Shown one piece after another: positions 54,311 to 64,000 of a stretch of DNA of 64,000 nt; position 1 is the first letter of the stretch, and each line of letters begins with the position of its first letter. The notes under the pieces were generated by a model. The model worked only from the letters and a program-made list of their open reading frames with translations. It made no database searches and was not told the origin of the DNA. The DNA is taken from assembly GCF_934643285.1 (NCBI RefSeq), contig NZ_CAKUBT010000002.1, forward strand, positions 1 through 64,000, read 5' to 3'. This DNA comes from an uncultured Ellagibacter sp. (GTDB taxonomy: Bacteria; Actinomycetota; Coriobacteriia; Coriobacteriales; Eggerthellaceae). Made by a program: the position numbers and the translations under genes.

Positions 54311-55915
54311 CTACAGATCGCGAATGATCATCTTCAGCGCTTCGATTTCTTCGTTCATATCGCGGCTTTCCTTGAGCTGCTTCTCGACGTCGCTTACCGA
54401 GTACAGCACGGTCGTGTGATCCCGATTGAACTTCTTGCCGATGTCGTTGAAGGGCAAATCAAGCATCTGGCGGCAGAGGTACATTGCGATTTTCCTTGCG
54501 TAGGTGATATGACGTGGCCTTTTCTTCCCCACCATATCGCTGTGGCTGATTTTGTAATAGTTTTCCACCTCGCGTTGAATGTCGGCGACGGCAAGCCTTT
54601 TCGAGGGGCCGCCGGAGAAGTGGCTCTCGAGCACGCCGCGCACGTCGTCGAGCGTCAGGTCGGAGTTGTGGGTGAACGCCATCTGATAGATGATCTTGGT
54701 GACGGCGCTTTTCAGTTCGCGGATATTCGAGCTGGAGTTCTCGGCGATGTACATCTGAATATCACTCGAGATGGAGAACGACGGGTCCCCTTCGCTTTCG
54801 CGGTACTCCTCGATGAAGCTCTTCACGATGCCGAGCTTGGTTTCGATTTCGGGTGGCTGGATGTCGAAGGTTCCGCCGGAGTTGAATCGGGTGATGTAGC
54901 GCTCGTCGATATCAATGTTTTTAGGTGCGCGGTCGGCTGAAAGAACAACCTGTTTTCCCTGGTCAGTCATTTTGTTGAATATTTGGAACACGATATCGAG
55001 CGTCTGTTTCTTGCCCTGGAAGTATTGCACGTCGTCGATGAGCAGCACGTCGGATTCCTCGTAGCGCTGTTTGAAGTTGCGGTAGCTCGATTTTTCCTTG
55101 TCATGCGCCACCGAGGCTTCCATATAATCCGAGAGCAGCTCTGCGGAATCGACGTAGGTCACCTTCAGCTGCGGTCGCGTCTCGTTGATGTAGTTTTGGA
55201 TCGCGCGCAAAAGGTGCGTTTTCCCCAGCCCGCTCTTGCCGTAGATGAAAAGCGGATTGAGGTGCATCTTGCCGGGGGTTTCCGCAACATCGACGGCCAT
55301 CGAGTAGGCCATTCGGTTGGAATCGCCGATGACGAAGTTCTCGAAAGTGAGGGAAGCTGGTCCCTCCGCGCGTTTGTGAGGCGTCGCGGGCGCCGGCGGC
55401 TGTTCCTCTGAGGAGTGCCCGACCGAGGGCGACTCGAAATGATCGTCGAATGCCGCCCGCCGTTCTTGCTCTGGTTGAGGTTGTACGGTTTGAGGAAGGT
55501 CAACCGAAGGAAAGGAAGGGATGATTGCCGGTGAGTATTCGTGCACAGGGACAACGGCCGCACTTGGGGGCATTGTCCCCGCGTTCGCCGGAGCACTCTG
55601 AGGTTCGCGGGTGGTTGGCTGAGGGTTTGACGGCGCCACCGCGGGTGCAGCCGGTGCGGAGTCTACAGCGAGGATGACGTTGAAAGGCACGTGAAAAAGG
55701 TCATTCAGCGCCTGTTTGATAATTTCGAGATAATGCTGCTCGACCCACGACTTGATGAAGTCGTTATCGGCTGTAAGCATCAGAAAACCCTCGCTCATCG
55801 CCTGGGGAACGAGACGCGAGAAAAAGGCGTTGACCTGCGAAGAGTCGACATTGTCGTACGTTTTCACCTGTTCGCAAATGTTGTTCCAATTATGGTTGAG
55901 TTCAGAGCTGTCCAT
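54311..55915 (-). CDS. dnaA: Chromosomal replication initiator DnaA
   Basis: The 534-residue AAA+ protein has domain I (about 1-90), a long Pro/Ala/Gln-rich domain II (about 90-185), domain III with Walker A GKSGLGKTHLL and Walker B VLLIDDVQYF, and the DNA-binding domain IV (PRHITYARKIAMYLCRQML). Its signature helix reads FNRDHTTVLYSV instead of the usual FGGRDHTTV, one residue shorter. It melts oriC to start replication. The gene lies on the minus strand, pointing away from dnaN, which is unusual. GGGAG precedes ATG 55915; a terminator insulates it from the gene upstream. Confidence 0.96.
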   Translation of the reverse strand: MDSSELNHNWNNICEQVKTYDNVDSSQVNAFFSRLVPQAMSEGFLMLTADNDFIKSWVEQHYLEIIKQALNDLFHVPFNVILAVDSAPAAPAVAPSNPQPTTREPQSAPANAGTMPPSAAVVPVHEYSPAIIPSFPSVDLPQTVQPQPEQERRAAFDDHFESPSVGHSSEEQPPAPATPHKRAEGPASLTFENFVIGDSNRMAYSMAVDVAETPGKMHLNPLFIYGKSGLGKTHLLRAIQNYINETRPQLKVTYVDSAELLSDYMEASVAHDKEKSSYRNFKQRYEESDVLLIDDVQYFQGKKQTLDIVFQIFNKMTDQGKQVVLSADRAPKNIDIDERYITRFNSGGTFDIQPPEIETKLGIVKSFIEEYRESEGDPSFSISSDIQMYIAENSSSNIRELKSAVTKIIYQMAFTHNSDLTLDDVRGVLESHFSGGPSKRLAVADIQREVENYYKISHSDMVGKKRPRHITYARKIAMYLCRQMLDLPFNDIGKKFNRDHTTVLYSVSDVEKQLKESRDMNEEIEALKMIIRDL

Positions 55916-55957
55916 ATGAGTCTCCCGAGCCTATTCGAAGTATCTGTAATTGTATAC

Positions 55958-55993
55958 AAAAAAGTGCCGCGCGTGGCCGTTTCGCGCGCGGCA
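55958..55993 (-). terminator. Terminator between the HATPase gene and dnaA
   Basis: TGCCGCGCG/CGCGCGGCA form a 9-bp stem (55965-55993) with six T on the minus strand (55958-55963). dnaA therefore needs its own promoter in 55916-55957 or relies on readthrough. Confidence 0.88.
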
Positions 55994-56021
55994 TGCGAAG
56001 GTAATTCAGATGAAGCGCAGG

Positions 56022-57086
56022 CTACATCGTCTCGGCGATTTCCATGCCGAATGCCGTGAGCGTGCGCTTCTTCTGCCCGGGAACCATCTCGATGAGACCT
56101 TCCTCCTGGAGCTTCTTGAGCGTGGTGTAAACGGTTGCTTGAGGTGTGCTCGTGAGCCTGACGAGGTCGGTCACGCCAAGCGGACCTTCGGCGAGCAGAG
56201 CGTTGAGGAAGGCCTTCTCGCGTGGATTGAGGGCGGGTGTCGCATACGAGCGGGGCTGCGGCTGGGCGTAAGACTGCTGGTAAGTGTTAATAACTGGCTG
56301 CATGACCTGGGGCGTTACTTGTTGCAGGTAAGGTTGGGCAGGCATCTGCGCATATGCGGGGACAACCTGGGGAACGTACCCTTGCTGTGGATAATACGGG
56401 GACACCGGTTGCTGTACGGGTTGTTGCATAGGCTGTTGCACGGGTTGTATGGGTTGGACGGCGCCGGGATCGATTCGTTCTGCGACGAATTGGTCCTCCT
56501 TGGGCGCGTATTTGCCCACGGGGAGCTCCCCTTCCCCACGCTCTTCAGTATCGCCGGCACCCGTCTCGCCATTCATGCTGATGGTGACGACGGTCCCCTG
56601 CCCGATGTTGTCGTCGATCGAGATGGAACCATGGGTAAAGTCCAAATAATCGCACACAATCGGAAGGCCCGACCCGACGCCGCGGATGTAGCCCTTCATC
56701 GGCTCGACCGCTGAAGAAAATCCTGGCAACTGGGCTTTCTTCTTATCGCTAATGCCCGGCCCCTGATCGGCGAATCGAATGGTATTGCCGCCATCGAGGA
56801 TGGACACGATGATCTCGGTGAAGCGAGCGTGGATGAAGTTTTCCGATACTTCGCGCACGACGGTATAGGGGATAGACCCCCCCGCTTGTTTCGCTTGATT
56901 GTAGATAGTCGACGCGAGCGCCTCGATGTAGTCGGGCGTGGATGCCGGCATTATCTCGGTCACGCGTGGAGCGCTGCGCAGATCGTCGTAAAGTGCGATT
57001 CGAGCAACCGACGTCACGAAGGTGTAGTCGTAGGATTCTTCTCCTTCAGGCTGGGTCGTCGGATCGTCATGTGGGGTGTTGTTCAT
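56022..57086 (-). CDS. HATPase-winged-helix protein next to oriC
   Basis: The 354-residue protein has an N-terminal GHKL-type ATPase fold (VREVSENFIHARFTEI as the N box, FADQGPGIS as the G1 box, RGVGSGLPIV as the G2 box), a Pro/Gln/Tyr-rich linker of about 90 residues (VQQPMQQPVQQPV), and a C-terminal winged helix (FLNALLAEGPLGVTDLVRLT, ATVYTTLKKLQEEGLIE). Histidine-kinase dimerisation helices and a phospho-acceptor His are missing, so it is like an anti-sigma-type ATPase fused to a DNA-binding domain. It borders the predicted oriC; a role in dnaA or origin control is possible. Start ATG 57086. Confidence 0.8.
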   Translation of the reverse strand: MNNTPHDDPTTQPEGEESYDYTFVTSVARIALYDDLRSAPRVTEIMPASTPDYIEALASTIYNQAKQAGGSIPYTVVREVSENFIHARFTEIIVSILDGGNTIRFADQGPGISDKKKAQLPGFSSAVEPMKGYIRGVGSGLPIVCDYLDFTHGSISIDDNIGQGTVVTISMNGETGAGDTEERGEGELPVGKYAPKEDQFVAERIDPGAVQPIQPVQQPMQQPVQQPVSPYYPQQGYVPQVVPAYAQMPAQPYLQQVTPQVMQPVINTYQQSYAQPQPRSYATPALNPREKAFLNALLAEGPLGVTDLVRLTSTPQATVYTTLKKLQEEGLIEMVPGQKKRTLTAFGMEIAETM

Positions 57087-57150
57087 TTTTTCCAAAACCG
57101 TGTTCCATTTATTCAGCGTTTTCAGTTTTATTTAGACGAATTGTAGCCTT

Positions 57151-57674
57151 TTTTCAACAATGAAAGAAGTCCACCTGCCTCTTTCTTGGTTGAGAAAGAA
57201 AGAAATTCACTTTCAGTTGAAAGAATTAGGGAAATCTACGAGGTGCTTTCAGACTTTTCAACAATTCATTCAATAAATGTTGAAAACTCTGAAAAAGCAC
57301 GGTGGAAAACGAAAAGTTGAGAAAGCGGATTGTTAAAATATTCATTGACTTGAGGAGAAAATTGGTTTCGCCTGATGAAAGGCGCGCGTAAAATCAAAAC
57401 CCCAGGTGAGTGATTTTTAATCCTTTAAAGAGTATGGTTGAGAATGTTCTCCTTGAGTTGAAGAATTAATATATTACCTGGTCAACATCTTGTTCTATTA
57501 TAAAACCCCAGGTCGTAATCGCTAAGAAATTGAAGATAGGGAACTATATAAAAATAAGGTAAAAGACGGCTTTTCCACAGCTCTTTATGCATGAATGCCC
57601 GTTTTTCAACATTTTCCACAAAGGGAAGAGCCTCGTCTGGTGGAAAACGATGCATGAGAAGGAATTGTGGATAA
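57151..57674. other. Predicted replication origin (oriC)
   Basis: An AT-rich non-coding region between the HATPase gene and dnaN holds nine DnaA-box-like 9-mers. One is canonical (TTATCCACA, reverse at 57666-57674). The others follow TTTTCMACM: TTTTCAACA at 57151, 57255 and 57603; its reverse at 57278; TTTTCCACA at 57571 and 57612; GGTGGAAAA at 57301 and 57639. Two AT-rich stretches (57465-57480; 57490-57505) could be unwinding sites. The gene-direction switch and the nearby dnaA, dnaN and parS sites agree. Confidence 0.85.
57396..57513 (+). repeat. Direct repeats AAAACCCCAGGT in oriC
   Basis: The 12-mer AAAACCCCAGGT occurs at 57396-57407 and 57502-57513, with a partial inverse (ACCTGG) at 57475-57480. 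They flank an AT-rich segment and may bind an initiator or regulator other than DnaA. Confidence 0.75.
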
Positions 57675-57795
57675 AAATGAAGGGGAATAGTCGTTTTTTC
57701 ACCTTTCAGCGAGGTGAAAAAGAGAATCGAGTGAAAGAGAGCTTTGAATTTTCGGATGCTTTCACTTGAGGATTATCCGTTCCTGTTCGAGCCTG

Positions 57796-57801
57796 TATAA
57801 T
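57796..57801 (+). promoter_or_regulatory. dnaN -10 box
   Basis: A perfect TATAAT 34 bp before the dnaN start; no clear -35 is seen at the normal spacing. Transcription from here would give a leader of about 28 nt including AGAGAAGG. Confidence 0.6.
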
Positions 57802-57835
57802 GACGCGCAGCAGAAAAGAAAGAGAGAAGGTTTCC

Positions 57836-58936
57836 TTGAAATTCAGCATCAGCAAAAGCGAACTCCAGAATGCCCTCGCAATTGTTATCAAAGGTGTATC
57901 CACCCGCTCGACCCTTCCCGTTCTCTCCGGCATCTTGCTCGAAGCGACGGGTGACTCGCTCGTTCTCCAGGCGACCGACCTTGAGCTTTCCATCCAGTAT
58001 TCAACGGCGGCGCTCGTGGAAGAGGAGGGAAAGGCGGTTGTTCCTGGCAAACTGTTCTCTGATATCGTGAAAAACCTGCCCGACGCTGCGGTCCACGTAG
58101 AGGCCGACGAGGAGAACGCGCTTATCACCTGCGATAGTTCCTCGTTCTCGATCAAGGCGCTCAACTACGAGGATTTTCCCGGCTTCCCCCATGTGGAGGC
58201 CTCGCAGCGCATAGAGGTCCCCTTCACGAAATTTGCCGCGATGGTGAAAAAGGTTGCGCGCGCCGTTTCGAAAGATGAAAGCCGTGCGATTCTCACCGGC
58301 GCTCTGGTAACGCTCGAGGAAAATCACTTCAAGATGGTTGCGACCGACTCGTATCGTTTGGCCTTGGCCGAGGTTGAGCTTTCCGATTCCGCTGCCGATG
58401 AATTCGAGGCGGTGATTTCCGGCTCGTTTTTGCAGGATATCGCGTCCTTGCCGAAAACCGAGTCCAACGTTCAGATTGCGCTTGCCGAGAATCAGATACT
58501 TGTCAGCTGTGAGGGCACCGTTTTCATCAACCGTCGAATCGAGGGCAATTTCCCCAATTACAAGCAGCTGCTTTCGGGGAAGCATGGGACGCGCGCGAAA
58601 ATCGACGTCAGCCACCTCGTCGCGGCGGTGAAGAGAACGTCTCTTCTTGGTTCTTCTTCCACGCCGATTAAATTTGACTTGAACGCGGCATCTCAGACGG
58701 TTCAGCTGTCCGCCGCTTCCCAGGATGTCGGATCCGCTCAGGAGACGCTTTCCTGCTCCATCGAGGGTGACGACGCGGAAATCGCCTTCAACTTCGCCTA
58801 TGTGCTCGACGGCCTTTCGTCGGTGTCGAGCGACTCGGTGTATCTGGAGGTGGGGACCTCCCGCGAACCGGGCATCTTCAAGGCGGAAGCTCCTGAGAAC
58901 TTCCTGTATCTCGTCATGCCGGTGCGCATCTCGTGA
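57836..58936 (+). CDS. dnaN: DNA polymerase III sliding clamp, beta subunit
   Basis: The 366-residue clamp starts at TTG 57836 (MKFSISKSELQNAL), preceded by AGAGAAGG; an ATG at 57800 lies in the -10 box. Family segments: VSTRSTLPVLSGILLEA, FPGFP, DESRAILTGALV, ATDSYRLALAEV, EGNFPNYKQLLS and the C-terminal LYLVMPVRIS. It encircles DNA and tethers the replicative polymerase. Its stop overlaps the recF start (GTGA). Confidence 0.96.
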   Translation: MKFSISKSELQNALAIVIKGVSTRSTLPVLSGILLEATGDSLVLQATDLELSIQYSTAALVEEEGKAVVPGKLFSDIVKNLPDAAVHVEADEENALITCDSSSFSIKALNYEDFPGFPHVEASQRIEVPFTKFAAMVKKVARAVSKDESRAILTGALVTLEENHFKMVATDSYRLALAEVELSDSAADEFEAVISGSFLQDIASLPKTESNVQIALAENQILVSCEGTVFINRRIEGNFPNYKQLLSGKHGTRAKIDVSHLVAAVKRTSLLGSSSTPIKFDLNAASQTVQLSAASQDVGSAQETLSCSIEGDDAEIAFNFAYVLDGLSSVSSDSVYLEVGTSREPGIFKAEAPENFLYLVMPVRIS

Positions 58937-60057
58937 CGCTGTCCATCGAGCATATAGGGTTCACCAACTTTCGTAATTATGAGCGCTTCGAGCTGAACAA
59001 TATCGGGGCGCTCACCTTGTTCGTGGGGCCGAATGCGGTTGGGAAGACGAACATCGTCGAGGGTATTCAGCTTATGACGGCGCTCTCCTCGTTTCGGCAT
59101 CCGCTTATTGACCAGGTGATAAAGCATGGGGAAAGCTATGCCCGCACCGAGGCGCGCGTAACGGGAGACGAACGGGTTCTCGATATCGTCATGCTGCTGG
59201 AAAGCCATAAGCGGAAGTACACGTTGAATGGTAAAGCGAGGCGGCCTGCTGATTTGAAGGGACTTATCCCTTCCGTGTCTTTCACGCCAGATGATCTTGA
59301 CTTGGTGAAAGGATCAATGAGCGTCCGACGCACCGCGATTGACGCTTTGGGATCGCAACTCTCGCCGAATCATTACCTTATCAAGAAAGATTACGAGAAG
59401 GTCATCCGCTATAAGAATAGGCTCCTGAAGGAAGAAGCCCAGGCGGCGCTCATCGACAGCATCAACGAGACGCTGGTAACCTGCGGCGCGCAGCTTGCGT
59501 GCTATCGTTCGGCGCTGTTCGCGAAGCTTGCGCCGGAGATTTCTCGTCGTTACGCCGACATCGCTCAAGGTGAGGAGCTGCAAGTGACGTATGCTCCTTC
59601 CTGGATGACCCCTGTTTCACGTGAAACACCGTGTGGGGTTGCTTCGTTTTCTCGAGATGAGGCCCGTGATGCGCTCGCTTCCGCCCTTGAAGCGCGCCGC
59701 GGCGAGGAGCTCGCCCGCCGAAAGAGCGTCGTTGGGCCTCACTCCGACGAGATCGGCTTCTATATCGAGGGAAAGAATGCGGGAAACTATGGAAGTCAGG
59801 GGCAGCAACGCTCTATTGTCCTTGCTTGCAAGCTTGCCGAGGCATCGATTATCGAGGATATGCTCAGTCAGAAGCCGGTGCTCCTTCTCGATGATGTGAT
59901 GAGCGAGCTCGACGAGCACAGAAGGCACGCGTTGGTGGAATTCATCTCGGGAGATATGCAGACGTTTATCACGACGGCTAATCTCGCCTATTTCGATGAT
60001 TCCCTTCTCAGGAATGCTCGTGTTGTGCAGTTGGGTGAGGAGGCGATACGTGGCTAG
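58933..60057 (+). CDS. recF: RecF, replication repair ATPase
   Basis: The 374-residue SMC-like ATPase has Walker A GPNAVGKTNIVE, the ABC signature-like SQGQQRSIVL region and Walker B VLLLDDVMSELD. It loads RecA at gaps with RecO and RecR. Start is GTG 58933, overlapping dnaN. A perfect parS site (59614-59627) is part of the coding region and encodes VSRET. The stop overlaps the next gene. Confidence 0.95.
   Translation: MTLSIEHIGFTNFRNYERFELNNIGALTLFVGPNAVGKTNIVEGIQLMTALSSFRHPLIDQVIKHGESYARTEARVTGDERVLDIVMLLESHKRKYTLNGKARRPADLKGLIPSVSFTPDDLDLVKGSMSVRRTAIDALGSQLSPNHYLIKKDYEKVIRYKNRLLKEEAQAALIDSINETLVTCGAQLACYRSALFAKLAPEISRRYADIAQGEELQVTYAPSWMTPVSRETPCGVASFSRDEARDALASALEARRGEELARRKSVVGPHSDEIGFYIEGKNAGNYGSQGQQRSIVLACKLAEASIIEDMLSQKPVLLLDDVMSELDEHRRHALVEFISGDMQTFITTANLAYFDDSLLRNARVVQLGEEAIRG
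59614..59627. promoter_or_regulatory. parS site inside recF
   Basis: A perfect GTTTCACGTGAAAC about 2 kb from the predicted oriC; the only parS found on the right arm within this window. Confidence 0.93.
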
Positions 60058-60571
60058 GATTGGGAAAGAGATGGCGCGGCTGTTCAGCTCGCTGCCGACT
60101 GACGAAAAGACGCTCATCGCTCGCCGGGCCGCCGAGGTTCGCACGATGTGGAAAGATGCGATCGAGTATGTATACAAGGAGAATGCTCCCTACGTCCTCG
60201 ATCATGTGAACGGTGTCTATATAAAAGAAGAAGAAGGAATCCGCTCGCTGTATGTGTATATGGACGACGGGAATTTTCGTTCGGATGTCCACTGCCGGCA
60301 GCATCTGATTATGCTTCGGCTCCATGAACGCTTCGGTGAGAGGATAGATGAGTTCAAAACCTACCCTTCCCGATTCGACATGCGCAAGCGTCATCCTTAT
60401 AGAGATGAGTGCGAAACGAAGTCTGAAAGTTCCCGCTCAGTTCCACTTTCCCCTGAGGAAAAAACCGAAGTTGAGCAGATGGTGTCATCTGTGGAGAACC
60501 CTTCGCTCAGGCGCGCGCTGGAAAAGGCGATGATAACCGACAGGGAATGGAAGAAGGGTGAAAGGACATAA
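60050..60571 (+). CDS. DUF721/DciA-like protein
   Basis: The 173-residue protein starts at GTG 60050 with AGGAGG before it, overlapping the end of recF by 8 bp. Its middle part (MWKDAIEYVYKENAPYVLDHVNGVY, YVYMDDGNFRSDVHCRQHLIMLRL) has the DUF721/DciA pattern, found at this place between recF and gyrB in actinobacteria. DciA loads the replicative helicase in bacteria without DnaC/DnaI. The C-terminal part is charged and less conserved. Confidence 0.78.
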   Translation: MARIGKEMARLFSSLPTDEKTLIARRAAEVRTMWKDAIEYVYKENAPYVLDHVNGVYIKEEEGIRSLYVYMDDGNFRSDVHCRQHLIMLRLHERFGERIDEFKTYPSRFDMRKRHPYRDECETKSESSRSVPLSPEEKTEVEQMVSSVENPSLRRALEKAMITDREWKKGERT

Positions 60572-60704
60572 ATGGCGAAAAAATGCAGAATCATCCGTTA
60601 GAAGGCCTTAGAAACCGCTCAAACGCTTCGTTTTATTCTTCTATGGTACAATAGGTCAGTTCGCGTTCTGCGCGAAGCATCTTCCAAACGTACCGAAAAG
60701 GAGC

Positions 60705-62672
60705 ATGTCAGTGGTTAACAAACCCGATCATTACGATGGTTCTGACATTCAAGTCCTCGAAGGTCTCGAAGCGGTGCGCAAGCGCCCTGGTATGTATATC
60801 GGCTCTACGGGCCCGCGCGGCCTGCATCATCTGGTGTACGAGGTCGTCGACAACGCCGTCGACGAAGCGCTTGCCGGCTATTGCGACTCCATCGAGGTAT
60901 GGATTCATCCCGATAACTCGATCACGGTAGCCGACAACGGCCGCGGTATCCCGGTGGACATGCATCCGAAGGAGAAGATTCCGACGGTTGAGGTCGTTCT
61001 GACGATTCTCCATGCTGGCGGCAAGTTCGGCGGCGAAGGGTATAAGGTTTCGGGCGGCTTGCACGGCGTCGGCGTGTCCGTCGTCAATGCGCTTTCCTCG
61101 CGCGTCGAAGTCAATGTGAAGCGCGACGGCAAGGAATATGAAATCGATTTCGACCACGGCCACACGAAGACGAAGCTCCATGAGATTGGTGCAGCGGACC
61201 ACACGGGAACGAAGGTCACGTTCTGGCCTGACCCCGAGATCTTCGCGGAAACCACGGTGTACGATTACGACACGCTCGCGGCGCGCTTCCGTGAGATGGC
61301 ATTTTTGAACAAGGGTCTCAAAATCACGATGCACGATGAGCGCGAGAATCCGAGCGAGGTTGTCTCCGGGAAGGCGGCCGAGCCGCGCACCGAAGTGTTC
61401 CATTTCATGGGCGGCATCATCGACTTCGTCAAGTACCTGAACAAGGGCAAGGAAACGCTTAACGAGCCCATTTACTTCTCGGCCGAAAATGCCGACGGAA
61501 CGGTGGAAGTGGCCATGCAGTGGTCGACATCCTATTCGACGAACTCCGTCATGGCTTTCGCCAACAACATCAACACGCACGAGGGTGGTACGCATCTTGA
61601 CGGCTTCAAGCAGGCCGTGACGCGCACGATCAACGACTATGCGCGCAGCAAGGGTATCCTGAAGGAGAAGGATTCCAATCTTTCGGGTGACGATACGCGC
61701 GAGGGTTTGGCGGCAATCATTTCCGTGAAGCTGCATGATCCGCAGTTCGAGGGGCAGACGAAAACGAAGCTCGGCAACACCGAGATCCGTCCGCTCGTGC
61801 AGAACGCTGTGACCCAGGGTCTCGCCGAGTATCTGGAGGAGAACCCCTCCCCCGCTAAGAAGATCATCGGAAAGGCGACGCAGGCGCTGAAAGCCCGCGA
61901 GGCTGCTCGCAAGGCGCGCGAGATGACGCGCCGCAAGAACGTCCTCGACTCGTTTGCGCTGCCTGGCAAGCTTGCCGACTGTTCTTCGAAGAAGGCGGAA
62001 GATTCCGAAATTTTCATCGTAGAGGGCGATTCCGCAGGTGGCAGCGCCAAGCAGGCGCGCGACCGCAAGACGCAGGCAATTCTGCCGCTTCGCGGTAAGA
62101 TTTTAAACGTTGAGCGCGCGGGTCTTCACCGCTCGCTTTCAAGCGAGACGATTAGCTCACTCATCACGGCAATCGGTACGAACATTGGAGAAGATTTCGA
62201 CGCCGACCAGGCTCGCTACCACCGCATCATCATCATGACCGATGCCGATGTCGACGGCGCGCACATCCGCATCCTGCTGCTCACGTTCTTCTACCGCTAT
62301 ATGCCCGAGCTCATCAATCGCGGTTACGTCTACATTGCCTGCCCGCCGATTTTCGGCGTGAAGAAGAAAAATTCGCGTTCTACGAAGATTGAGCGCTACA
62401 TCTACGACGAGAACGCGCTTTCGGAGACGCTCGCCGAAATGGGTGGTTCGGAAAAGTTCGACGTCCAGCGATACAAGGGTTTGGGCGAGATGGATCCCGA
62501 GCAGCTGTGGGAAACCACGATGGAGCCCGCGACGCGCACGCTTCTGCAGGTTAATATCGACGACGCCGCCGAAGCCGAGCGCACGGTAAGTGAGCTTATG
62601 GGCGATCAGGTGGAACCGCGCAAGGAGTTCATCCAGAAGCATGCCCGCGACGTTCGCTTCCTTGATATCTAG
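60705..62672 (+). CDS. gyrB: DNA gyrase subunit B
   Basis: The 655-residue type II topoisomerase subunit has the ATPase domain (RKRPGMYIGST, DNAVDEALAG, ADNGRGIPVD, GGKFGGEGYKVSGGLHGVG), a transducer domain, and the TOPRIM/C-terminal domain (EGDSAGGSAKQARDRKTQAI, DADVDGAHI, QRYKGLGEMDPEQLWETTM). It negatively supercoils DNA with GyrA. The start is 705 with GGAG; a 133-bp gap after the DciA-like gene contains its own promoter region. Confidence 0.97.
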   Translation: MSVVNKPDHYDGSDIQVLEGLEAVRKRPGMYIGSTGPRGLHHLVYEVVDNAVDEALAGYCDSIEVWIHPDNSITVADNGRGIPVDMHPKEKIPTVEVVLTILHAGGKFGGEGYKVSGGLHGVGVSVVNALSSRVEVNVKRDGKEYEIDFDHGHTKTKLHEIGAADHTGTKVTFWPDPEIFAETTVYDYDTLAARFREMAFLNKGLKITMHDERENPSEVVSGKAAEPRTEVFHFMGGIIDFVKYLNKGKETLNEPIYFSAENADGTVEVAMQWSTSYSTNSVMAFANNINTHEGGTHLDGFKQAVTRTINDYARSKGILKEKDSNLSGDDTREGLAAIISVKLHDPQFEGQTKTKLGNTEIRPLVQNAVTQGLAEYLEENPSPAKKIIGKATQALKAREAARKAREMTRRKNVLDSFALPGKLADCSSKKAEDSEIFIVEGDSAGGSAKQARDRKTQAILPLRGKILNVERAGLHRSLSSETISSLITAIGTNIGEDFDADQARYHRIIIMTDADVDGAHIRILLLTFFYRYMPELINRGYVYIACPPIFGVKKKNSRSTKIERYIYDENALSETLAEMGGSEKFDVQRYKGLGEMDPEQLWETTMEPATRTLLQVNIDDAAEAERTVSELMGDQVEPRKEFIQKHARDVRFLDI

Positions 62673-62720
62673 GGCATCGTGCCTTACGGTGATTGAGCCT
62701 GAAATCTCGAAAGGATTCTA

Positions 62721-64000
<1,280 letters not shown>

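Overview
The window looks like the chromosomal replication-origin region of an anaerobic actinobacterium of class Coriobacteriia, probably an Eggerthellaceae relative (Eggerthella/Slackia/Adlercreutzia type). I infer this from gene content and GC-rich coding style: GTG/TTG starts, a DciA-like gene between recF and gyrB, a membrane-bound selenocysteine formate dehydrogenase with a complete selenium gene set, a four-domain ferredoxin-linked 2-oxoacid oxidoreductase, SLH and MBG-type surface proteins, and a radical-SAM HemN-like protein. No rRNA, tRNA, CRISPR array or insertion sequence was recognised. In particular, tRNA-Sec (selC) was not found.

Layout. 1-10.4 kb holds cell-surface and envelope genes: an SLH-anchored putative peptidoglycan hydrolase, a HemN-like radical SAM protein, a very large MBG-repeat surface protein broken by a one-base frameshift in a C7 tract, and a Tat-type lipoprotein. 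10.4-13.6 kb is a pyruvate/2-oxoacid:ferredoxin oxidoreductase operon with fused gamma and delta subunits. 13.8-33.5 kb is dominated by formate and selenium metabolism: fdhE, fdnI, fdnH and fdnG (in-frame UGA with SECIS); selD (also an in-frame UGA with a hairpin); a cysteine desulfurase/SufE-like pair with a small unknown protein between them; DUF3343; yedF; selA; and selB. A separate module is embedded in it: a fucose-isomerase-like enzyme, a PucR-type regulator and an MFS/GPH transporter, with a shared 19-bp operator-like motif.

33.6-36.8 kb is a CoA-ligase module: a PaaK-like ligase, a stand-alone LysR effector domain and a divergent full-length LysR regulator. 36.8-48.6 kb contains a DUF5679 zinc ribbon, an M28-like membrane protein with a roughly 720-residue insertion and altered metal ligands, a coiled-coil membrane protein, a DnaQ-DinG helicase, Ddl, RlmN and a lipoprotein.

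48.8-64 kb is the origin region. On the minus strand are parB, parA, rsmG, jag, yidC, yidD, rnpA, rpmH, dnaA and a HATPase/winged-helix protein. The predicted oriC follows, then dnaN, recF, a DciA-like gene, gyrB and the start of gyrA on the plus strand. Nine perfect parS sites (GTTTCACGTGAAAC) lie between 13 and 60 kb. The selenium genes fit together: SufS/SufE-like proteins, DUF3343 and YedF are candidate selenium or sulfur handlers; SelD makes selenophosphate; SelA charges tRNA-Sec; SelB delivers it to the UGA codons of fdnG and selD itself.
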